DNA from: Fen-1258 sp964441505
Lineage (GTDB): Bacteria; Bacteroidota; Ignavibacteria; Ignavibacteriales; Melioribacteraceae
Direction of reading: 5' to 3'
Assembly (NCBI GenBank): GCA_964441505.1
Contig: CAYTUV010000008.1
Span: 62,001 to 126,000 of the forward strand
DNA: 64,000 nt
The position numbers were made by a program, and so were the translations under genes. The number at the start of each line of letters is the position of its first letter. Within the stretch, counting starts at the first letter, position 1. The notes beneath the pieces were generated by a model. It was given only the letters and a program-made list of their open reading frames with translations. It did not search any database and was not told the DNA's origin. Below are positions 58,595-64,000 of the stretch, piece after piece.

Positions 58595-58625
58595 TCGGTT
58601 ATCTGTGATCGGTGACAGGTGACCC
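58595..58625. repeat. Intergenic repeat-like word, family K (GATCGGT/GGTGACAGGTGACC)
   Basis: GATCGGTTATCTGTGATCGG followed by TGACAGGTGACCCG in the gap between the Rrf2 gene and the lipoprotein gene, with ACTGATCACAATTA further right. Imperfectly palindromic; only one copy seen. Confidence 0.4.
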
Positions 58626-58667
58626 GTAAATTCTTTTTCTTACCTCCCAAACATACACTGATCACAA

Positions 58668-59135
58668 TTAATTTTGTTCCGCAATTCCGTCACCGTTAGA
58701 AAACTCAAATAGAAAACTCTCCTTCCCCATAAGATCTCTTAGAGTCATTTTGGAAACAACCGAGTCAACAGAATCCTGAATCATTTTCCAGAGAGACCGG
58801 ACGGAACAATCAATTGAATTTGTGCAGATATCCATCGCGCCGGTGTGTGTGTTGCAGAATTCATCATCAAATAATCTTCCGCCGAGTACTTTTAGAATAT
58901 CTCCGACAAGAATTTCCTGGGGTGGACGGGTTAACGTATAACCGCCAATCTGTCCGCGTGAACTTTCTAATAATCCGCCGATGCGTAAAACGCGTAAAAT
59001 TTTACCGGCGTTGTGTTCGCTGATTCCTTCTGCCCGGCTGATTTCCGGAATGGTCAGAGATTTTTCAACAGAATAAAATTTTGCTATTCGAAGTAAACAT
59101 CTAATACCGTATTCTTCCTGTGCGCTGAATTTCAT
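58668..59135 (-). CDS. Rrf2-family regulator (IscR/SufR type)
   Basis: 155 residues: winged helix MKFSAQEEYGIRCLLRIAKFYSVEKSLTIPEISRAEGISEHNAGKILRVLRIGGLLESSRGQIGGYTLTRPP, then a cysteine loop CNTHTGAMDICTNSIDCSVRSLW (written in parts: CNTHTGAMDIC, then TNSIDC) that would hold an Fe-S cluster. Three loop cysteines as in IscR. Being the last gene of the suf set it probably controls suf in response to Fe-S status, though this is inferred. Start chosen at the family N-terminus. Confidence 0.9.
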   Translation of the reverse strand: MKFSAQEEYGIRCLLRIAKFYSVEKSLTIPEISRAEGISEHNAGKILRVLRIGGLLESSRGQIGGYTLTRPPQEILVGDILKVLGGRLFDDEFCNTHTGAMDICTNSIDCSVRSLWKMIQDSVDSVVSKMTLRDLMGKESFLFEFSNGDGIAEQN

Positions 59136-59146
59136 TTGGCTTTGCA

Positions 59147-59222
59147 GATCAAGAGTAAGATTAAGTTCAAGAGCAAAAATACAAATCTTATTCTTGCTCT
59201 TGCACTTGCTCTGAATCTTATT
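59147..59222. repeat. Intergenic hairpin repeat, family E
   Basis: AGATCAAGAGTAAGATTAAG and, after an A/T centre, CTTATTCTTGCTCTTGCACT then TGCTCTGAATC. Arms pair imperfectly. Same word family as 5072-5140 and 22453-22526. Confidence 0.6.
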
Positions 59223-59224
59223 CC

Positions 59225-59761
59225 TTAATTATTATTTAATGGTATTTTTGAACCGCATGCAACAGCGTGTACTAATTCTTTATACTTTTCGGGTGCAATT
59301 GAAGGACCCTGCGCTTTGCATAGCTGATTAAAAACATTCTTCAAATCGTCGGCAATTTCATATGCATCTCTTCCTTCGATATGATGACGCGGCATTGTGA
59401 AAATGACTTCACTATTCTTAAACAGTGCCATAAACGGTGAGGAGGGGGGCAGATCGGAAAGAAATTTATTTCTTAAATAATCTACAGCCGCGCGGTCCTG
59501 CCCGGCGAACACGGTTACAAGCCGGTCGGGAATAATGTTGTTTTGAAGAGATAGCGCGGCAGCAGGTCGTGCACTGCCAGCAGCGCATCCGCAAACCGAA
59601 TTTATTAAAACGAAAACTGTCTTATCATCTTTTGGAGAAACGAGATCCTCAACCAATTGCGGAGTAGTTGCCTCTTCAAATCCGACAAATACTAATTCAT
59701 CACGCATAGGCTGAACTGATTGCGGATCGTAAATTGGTGCACTTTGATTTATGTTAAACAT
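59225..59761 (-). CDS. Bacilliredoxin (BrxA/BrxB family, YphP/YqiW-like)
   Basis: 178 residues; usual bacilliredoxins are about 140, the extra part being a C-terminal tail (QGPSIAPEKYKELVHAVACGSKIP). The Cys-Gly-Cys active site is in INSVCGCAAGSARPAAALSL (about residue 55), flanked by LVEDLVSPKDDKTVFVLINS and FAGQDRAAVDYLRNKF. It removes bacillithiol from mixed disulfides on proteins. It lies in the suf operon, between the SufT-like and Rrf2 genes, which links bacillithiol to Fe-S assembly here; BshA is at 3928-5055. Confidence 0.9.
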   Translation of the reverse strand: MFNINQSAPIYDPQSVQPMRDELVFVGFEEATTPQLVEDLVSPKDDKTVFVLINSVCGCAAGSARPAAALSLQNNIIPDRLVTVFAGQDRAAVDYLRNKFLSDLPPSSPFMALFKNSEVIFTMPRHHIEGRDAYEIADDLKNVFNQLCKAQGPSIAPEKYKELVHAVACGSKIPLNNN

Positions 59762-59798
59762 GTTGCTTCCTTTCTGTTATTAAATTCTATGGTTTCAC

Positions 59799-59823
59799 GT
59801 CAGACCGAGCGAAGTCGAGGTCA
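59799..59823. repeat. Repeat family D, inverted copy
   Basis: GTCAGACCGAGCGAAGTCGA then GGTCA, 25 bases exactly complementary to 32451-32475. It sits in the 114-bp gap between the SufT-like and bacilliredoxin genes; further right CACTCAGAGTGACA is also palindromic. Confidence 0.75.
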
Positions 59824-59875
59824 GTTACGACGAAGAATTTCATACTCTTTACCACACTCAGAGTGACAAATATTT

Positions 59876-60190
59876 TTATAAAAATCCTAATTCAAGTTTT
59901 GCCTCGTCGGTCATCTTATCCATACTCCAGGCTGGTTCCCAAACCAGATCAACGTAAACTTCCTTCACGTTTTTTACTTTTTTAATTTTTTCTTTCACAT
60001 CACCCGGCAAACTTCCTGCAACGGGGCAAGCCGGAGAAGTTAATGTCATTTTGATGTATGTATTTCCTTCATCATCTATCTTAATTCCGTAGATCAATCC
60101 CAATTCCCAAATATCAACCGGAATTTCCGGATCGAAACATGTTTTAAGAACCGAGATAACGGCCTGCTCTAATTTTCCTTTGTCTACCAT
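59876..60190 (-). CDS. SufT-like DUF59 (MIP18) protein
   Basis: 104 residues of the MIP18/DUF59 family: LEQAVISVLKTCFDPEIPVDIWELGLIYGI, TYIKMTLTSPACPVAGSLPGDV, VDLVWEPAWSMDKMTDEAKLELGFL. The conserved DPE and the Cys in SPACP are present. SufT-type proteins assist maturation or transfer of Fe-S clusters. In the suf operon between sufS and the bacilliredoxin gene. Confidence 0.9.
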   Translation of the reverse strand: MVDKGKLEQAVISVLKTCFDPEIPVDIWELGLIYGIKIDDEGNTYIKMTLTSPACPVAGSLPGDVKEKIKKVKNVKEVYVDLVWEPAWSMDKMTDEAKLELGFL

Positions 60191-60236
60191 ATTTTTCTCA
60201 TCAGTATCATTTTGGGGCTATTCAAAAAGTTAATTT

Positions 60237-60319
60237 TGTCATTTCGAATCCGATTTATCGGGTGAGAAATCTTAGTTATTGTTTAGATCCCTCAGTCACT
60301 TCGTTCCTTCGGAATGACA
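60237..60319. repeat. Repeat family C, full hairpin copy
   Basis: TGTCATTTCGAA at 60237-60248 pairs with TTCGGAATGACA at 60308-60319. Inside lies CCGAT-TT-ATCGG (an inner perfect palindrome), GAGAAATCTTAG (60264-60275) and CACTTCGTTCC. The first 39 bases parallel 53163-53204. The element fills the sufS-SufT gap. Confidence 0.75.
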
Positions 60320-60358
60320 TTTTCAAATAAATAGATATCCTTCCTCTATATGCGGTAA

Positions 60359-61609
60359 TCATGCGAACATCTTTTTTACTTTGTGAATTCCAAGCACAAG
60401 TTTATCAATTTCTTCCTTTGTGTTATAAAATGCGAACGAAGCGCGTGCTGTAGCCGAGACATTGAACCGTTTCATAATGGGCTGAGTACAATGATGCCCT
60501 GTGCGTATCGCAATTCCATCTGTATCAATGATCGTCCCGATATCGTAAGGATGAATCCCTTCAATTATAAATGAGATCACTGACGCCTTCTCTTTTGCAG
60601 TTCCTATAATCCGCAGTCCTTCAATTTGCGAAAGTTGTTCTGTTCCATACTGAAGGAGAAAATTTTCGTGTTCAATGATACTATTTCTGTCAAATTGATT
60701 CAGGTAATCTATAGCCGCCCCTAATCCTATGCCTCCAGCGATGTTTGGTGTGCCTGCTTCGAATTTTCTAGGAATATCATCGAATGTTGTTTCTTCAAAA
60801 GTAACTGTTCGAATCATATCTCCGCCGCTCTGATATGGCGGCATCATTTCTAAATATTCAGTTTTGCCGTATAGAACTCCAATGCCGGTTGGACCAAAAA
60901 TTTTATGACCGGAGAAGGCGTAGAAATCGGCATCAAGCTCCTGTACATCAATTTTGTAATGAGGAACAGCCTGCGCGCCATCAAGCAAAACAGGTACACC
61001 GCGGGAGTGGGCTATCTCAATTATTTTTTTTACCGGATTCACAGTACCAAGCGAATTAGAAATATGAACAACCGAGACAAGCTTAGTTTTCTCATTTATC
61101 ATTTTTTCGAAAGCATCCATATCGAGTTCACCTTCATCGGTGATTGGAATCACTTTCAGATTTATTTTTTTTCTTCCGCTCATCAACTGCCATGGAACTA
61201 TATTAGCATGATGTTCCATGTGAGAGATAAGAACTTCATCGCCGTCCTTAAAGTGTTTAGCCCGGCAAAGTGATGAAGCAACAAGATTAATTGCTTCTGT
61301 GGTCCCGCGAACAAAAACAATTTCAGAAACACTCATAGCATTTATTAATTCTTTTACTTTGAGACGTGCTGTTTCATATTGTTCGGTAGCCAGTTCACTC
61401 AGAAAGTAGAGGCCGCGGTGAATGTTGGCATTATCGAAAGTATAATATTGAGTCAGTGCATCAATAACGGCCTGAGGTTTCTGAGACGTAGCTGCGTTAT
61501 CCAGATAGACAAGCGGTTTACCGTTCACCAATCTTTTTAGAATTGGGAAATCGCCCCGGATTTCATCAACATCAAATTTTCGCTTCACTTCCGGAATTGT
61601 AGTTATCAC
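60359..61609 (-). CDS. sufS: Cysteine desulfurase SufS
   Basis: 416 residues, a fold-type I PLP enzyme of group II. Motifs: PLVYLDNAATSQKPQAVIDAL, ISHMEHHANIVPWQLMS, DGAQAVPHYKIDVQEL, the PLP Lys in FSGHKIFGPTGIGVLYG, and the catalytic Cys in RTGHHCTQPIMKRF with the short loop typical of SufS. It takes sulfur from cysteine for Fe-S assembly. 93 bp downstream of sufD, with a family B repeat in the gap. Confidence 0.96.
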   Translation of the reverse strand: MITTIPEVKRKFDVDEIRGDFPILKRLVNGKPLVYLDNAATSQKPQAVIDALTQYYTFDNANIHRGLYFLSELATEQYETARLKVKELINAMSVSEIVFVRGTTEAINLVASSLCRAKHFKDGDEVLISHMEHHANIVPWQLMSGRKKINLKVIPITDEGELDMDAFEKMINEKTKLVSVVHISNSLGTVNPVKKIIEIAHSRGVPVLLDGAQAVPHYKIDVQELDADFYAFSGHKIFGPTGIGVLYGKTEYLEMMPPYQSGGDMIRTVTFEETTFDDIPRKFEAGTPNIAGGIGLGAAIDYLNQFDRNSIIEHENFLLQYGTEQLSQIEGLRIIGTAKEKASVISFIIEGIHPYDIGTIIDTDGIAIRTGHHCTQPIMKRFNVSATARASFAFYNTKEEIDKLVLGIHKVKKMFA

Positions 61610-61624
61610 TATTCACCTTTTAAT

Positions 61625-61710
61625 GGAACACAGATTTAACTGATCAAACTGATATAAACAGATTTATCCGCTCTAATCTGTTTTATCTGTTCAATCTGTG
61701 TGCTATTTAT
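61625..61710. repeat. Intergenic repeat, family B
   Basis: GGAACACAGATTTAACTGAT... to TAATCTGTTTTATCTGTTCA and ATCTGTGTGCTATTT, the last part holding the sufD stop codon (TAG on the minus strand, 61703-61705). Parallels 48476-48559. Confidence 0.75.
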
Positions 61711-63046
61711 TTTCTATTTCAACACGGTGCAAATGTTCAAATATCATATGATTAATTTGTTCTTTCAGCGGCTCTATCTTGATTGTTTCAATCACATCAT
61801 TTGCGAATGCACGTATCAGCATCGACTTGGCCAGCTCCTGCGGTACGCCGCGTGAACGAATATAAAATTCTGATGTTTCATCAAGATGCCCGACAGTTGC
61901 ACCATGAGAGCACTTAACGTCATCGGCAAAAATTTCAAGTTGTGGTTTTGTATCGATTGTAGCTGTTTTTGAAAGCAAAATTGTTTTGTTCTGCTGATAG
62001 GCATTTGTCTTTTGCGCATCCTGACGAACAATAATTTTTCCATTAAACACGCCTCGTGAATGATCATCAAGTATTCCCTTGTAGACCTCATTGCTCATGC
62101 AGTTTGGTTTTGCGTGATCTATAAAAGTATGATTATCCATATGCTGTTTTTCATTTGCCATGTATAAACCGTAGTAGTGCGTTTCAATGTTTTCAGCATT
62201 CAGAACAGAATTGATATCGTTACGTACAATCGCCCCGCCGAAGTTAACATTATAGTGATTGAACACACTGTTTTTTTTCTGATGCGCCTGCACTTTTTCA
62301 ATGTGGTAAGAATCAAGATTTTCATTCTGGACCTTGCATAGATCTACTAACGCGTATTCATCAACAAACACTTCAGTTATAATATTACTGAAATAAACCC
62401 TATCACCGTAACCACGGTAGTTTGCAATCACGTTTACCTGAGAATTTTTTCCAGCAACTATCAAATTTCTCGGCATTGAAAGAACTATCTCTTTATCACT
62501 CGAATGCAGGAACAATACCTGAATCGGTTTTTCAACGATCTTTCCATCCGGTACAATTACAACAAGTCCGTCTGAAGCATAAGCTGTATTCAATGCGTTA
62601 AAAGCGTTATCAATCTTTGAGAGTTTGTTTAAATATCCATCAACAAGTTCCGGATTTTCTTTAGTAATCTTTTTCAAACTTCCTAAGACGACACCTTTGG
62701 GAAGTTCGCCAAGATCACTCAATTCTTCCGAAAAGATACCATTTACAAAAACGAGAAGATGATAGTCGAAACCGTTGAAAAGAAATTTTTGAATCTCTTT
62801 TTTGGATAAACTTGATGAAAGAGCATTAACCGCTGGTATAAAATTATTTTTAAGTATCGGAGAAATATTTGTGTATTTCCATTCCTCATTTTTGTTTGTC
62901 GGAAAATCAAGTTCCACTAATTGAACCAATGCATCCTTACGGATAGTATGCAGGAACGACTTTGACTGACCATTCAGTTTTTCTTCAAACGATTTGAAAT
63001 TGGAAACGTACCAATCCTTACTATTCTGTGATTCTGTGCTGCTCAT
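61703..63046 (-). CDS. sufD: Fe-S assembly protein SufD
   Basis: 447 residues from the ATG at 63044-63046 (MSSTESQNSKDWYVSNF), which has GGAG five bases upstream; the ATG at 63061 overlapping the sufC stop is an alternative. SufD-type beta-helix: NEEWKYTNISPILK, KPIQVLFLHSSDKEI, and CMSNEVYKGILDDHSRGVFNGKIIV, KCSHGATVGHLDETSEFYIRSRGVP near the end. Forms the SufBC2D scaffold. The C-terminus EIENK-stop lies in the family B repeat. Confidence 0.95.
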   Translation of the reverse strand: MSSTESQNSKDWYVSNFKSFEEKLNGQSKSFLHTIRKDALVQLVELDFPTNKNEEWKYTNISPILKNNFIPAVNALSSSLSKKEIQKFLFNGFDYHLLVFVNGIFSEELSDLGELPKGVVLGSLKKITKENPELVDGYLNKLSKIDNAFNALNTAYASDGLVVIVPDGKIVEKPIQVLFLHSSDKEIVLSMPRNLIVAGKNSQVNVIANYRGYGDRVYFSNIITEVFVDEYALVDLCKVQNENLDSYHIEKVQAHQKKNSVFNHYNVNFGGAIVRNDINSVLNAENIETHYYGLYMANEKQHMDNHTFIDHAKPNCMSNEVYKGILDDHSRGVFNGKIIVRQDAQKTNAYQQNKTILLSKTATIDTKPQLEIFADDVKCSHGATVGHLDETSEFYIRSRGVPQELAKSMLIRAFANDVIETIKIEPLKEQINHMIFEHLHRVEIENK

Positions 63047-63057
63047 CTTTTCTCCGA

Positions 63058-63822
63058 TCATGCTTTTTCTGTTTCAAGTTCTTCAGATTTAATCCAGTCG
63101 TAACCTTTTTCTTCAAGCTCAAGCGCCAGCTCTTTTCCGCCCGATTTAATGATTCTTCCTTTTGATAATACGTGGACAAAATCGGGAACGATATAATCTA
63201 GTAATCTCTGATAATGAGTGATAACTAAAAACACATTGTTGGGATTGCGGTAAATATTTACACCGTTCGAAACAATTTTTAATGCATCAATATCAAGACC
63301 GGAGTCTGTTTCATCCAAAAGAACAAATTTCGGTTCAAGCATTAGCATCTGAAAAATTTCGTTCCGTTTTTTTTCTCCGCCCGAGAAACCAACATTTACA
63401 TAACGGCTAATAAGAGTTTCATCAAGTCCAAGAACTTTTGCCTTCTCTTTAATCTTTCCCAGGAATTCTTTTGGTGTAAGCTCCGTCTCGCCTTTGTATT
63501 TCCTTATTTCATTCAGAGAGGTCTTCAAGAATGTGGCGTTGCTAATACCGGGAATTTCGATTGGATATTGAAAAGCCAGAAACATTCCTTCGCGGGCGCG
63601 TGTTTCAGGGTCCATCTCCAAAAGATTTTTCCCTTCAAACAATACTTCACCGCCTGTGACTTCATAACTTTTATTTCCGGTCAGTACATTTGCGAGCGTA
63701 CTTTTGCCGGAACCATTTGGTCCCATGATGGCATGAACTTCTCCGGCTTTCAGTTCCAGATTTATTCCTTTTAATATTTCTTTACCTTCTACATTAGCTT
63801 GTAGATTTTTTATTAATAACAT
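63058..63822 (-). CDS. sufC: Fe-S assembly ATPase SufC
   Basis: 254 residues of ABC-type ATPase. Walker A AIMGPNGSGKSTLANVL (about residue 32), Q-loop LAFQYPIEIPGI, signature NVGFSGGEKKRNE, Walker B KFVLLDETDSGLDIDAL, and the switch His in VFLVITHYQRLLDYI. Drives shape changes of SufB-SufD. Eleven bases from the preferred sufD start. Confidence 0.97.
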   Translation of the reverse strand: MLLIKNLQANVEGKEILKGINLELKAGEVHAIMGPNGSGKSTLANVLTGNKSYEVTGGEVLFEGKNLLEMDPETRAREGMFLAFQYPIEIPGISNATFLKTSLNEIRKYKGETELTPKEFLGKIKEKAKVLGLDETLISRYVNVGFSGGEKKRNEIFQMLMLEPKFVLLDETDSGLDIDALKIVSNGVNIYRNPNNVFLVITHYQRLLDYIVPDFVHVLSKGRIIKSGGKELALELEEKGYDWIKSEELETEKA

Positions 63823-63851
63823 TTTCTTCCTTTCTTATAATTTTTTTAATT

Positions 63852-63926
63852 GCACGCGGATTTCTTATGATCGCTTATGATTAATCATGATATATCATAA
63901 ATAATCATAATAATCTGCGTTCTATT
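63852..63926. repeat. Intergenic repeat, family A
   Basis: GCACGCGGATTTCTTATGAT... to AATCTGCGTTCTATT, in the 102-bp sufB-sufC gap; its last two bases overlap the sufB stop codon. Parallels 47356-47435. Confidence 0.7.
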
Positions 63927-64000
63927 ACCCGACAGAACCTTCCAGACTAATCGCCAGCAATTTTTGAGCTTCCACGGCAAATTCCATCGGCAGTTCCTTA
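63925..64000 (-). CDS. sufB: Fe-S assembly protein SufB (C-terminal end only)
   Basis: The last 24 codons, reading KELPMEFAVEAQKLLAISLE then GSVG-stop, which is the conserved SufB C-terminus (the PMEFAVEAQ-L--I-LEGSVG signature). The rest lies beyond the right edge. As first gene in transcription order it heads sufBCDS here. Confidence 0.93.
   Translation of the reverse strand, partial: KELPMEFAVEAQKLLAISLEGSVG

Noticed and set aside
1..64000. tRNA or rRNA genes
   Set aside because: I looked for T-loop words with CCA-side context and for rRNA words on both strands and found none in a gap; places such as 60243 with TTCGAATCC lack a cloverleaf.
1..64000. CRISPR arrays or prophage
   Set aside because: The repeats seen are dispersed hairpins, not direct repeats with regular spacers, and there are no cas, integrase, capsid or terminase-like genes.

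Overview
The window is an AT-rich bacterial chromosome segment, densely coded and mostly on the minus strand. It probably comes from the Ignavibacteria/Chlorobi side of the Bacteroidota (FCB) group. Evidence: a secreted metalloprotease ends in a type IX sorting domain with the NPFNPST signature common in Ignavibacteria; the two-membrane envelope genes (lnt, FadL-type porin); bacillithiol genes (BshA, bacilliredoxin); and Bacteroidota-type promoters of the form TTTG-N20-TAnnTTTG (clearest upstream of rlmN). This placement is inference; no rRNA or other taxonomic marker lies in the window. I saw no tRNA, rRNA, CRISPR array, transposase or phage gene.

Layout. 1-1357: MgtE Mg2+ transporter, running off the left edge. 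1587-8022: a secreted H-type lectin-like protein and nucleotide-sugar genes (rmlD, sugar kinase, ugd, rfbC, galE), interrupted by bshA on the plus strand. 8162-10552: a small plus-strand operon (AhpD-like protein, multi-TM protein, THEP1-like NTPase) and a DUF1801 protein. 10746-16737: a probable sulfide-handling block (MerR-type regulator with a cysteine-rich two-CW tail, SQR, DUF1641, DsrC/TusE-like, DsrE-like), followed by a DUF302-like protein and a FadL porin; a perfect 20-bp palindrome sits before the regulator. 16912-18150: the decayed remains of a multiheme cytochrome c gene. 18134-28445: mobA, small membrane and sensor-like proteins, and an overlapping chain ltaE-lnt-dedA-ispF-acyP-eamA-era. 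28613-30303: ECF sigma/anti-sigma pair facing a DUF6249 membrane protein, with three matching promoter-like elements between them. 30375-44132: trxB, queG, Rieske protein, metallo-hydrolase, a membrane MutS-like ATPase, ferredoxin, TPM/LemA, UPF0210 and its ACT partner, a YidD-like secreted protein with two tandem paralogues, and an acyl-CoA dehydrogenase. 44280-53112: rlmN, then a cluster recalling the E. coli yge/ygf purine/selenium region: MocA-like, threonine-synthase-like, YgeW-like, YgeY-like and a divergent YgfK, but no molybdenum hydroxylase here. 53208-55763: a GIY-YIG remnant, an SDR epimerase and a deoxyhypusine-synthase-like protein. 55867-58520: a type IX-secreted metalloprotease and a lipoprotein-like protein. 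58668-64000: the suf iron-sulfur assembly operon (sufB partial, sufC, sufD, sufS, SufT-like, bacilliredoxin, Rrf2 regulator).

The most striking feature not explained by the genes is the content of the gaps. Many intergenic spaces hold 40-90 bp imperfect hairpins from several sequence families that recur elsewhere in the window, often touching stop codons and in two cases running into a coding sequence. In the suf operon nearly every gap carries a different family. The yge/ygf-like cluster, the ECF promoter set, the sulfide block with its palindrome and the decayed cytochrome are the other points worth follow-up.
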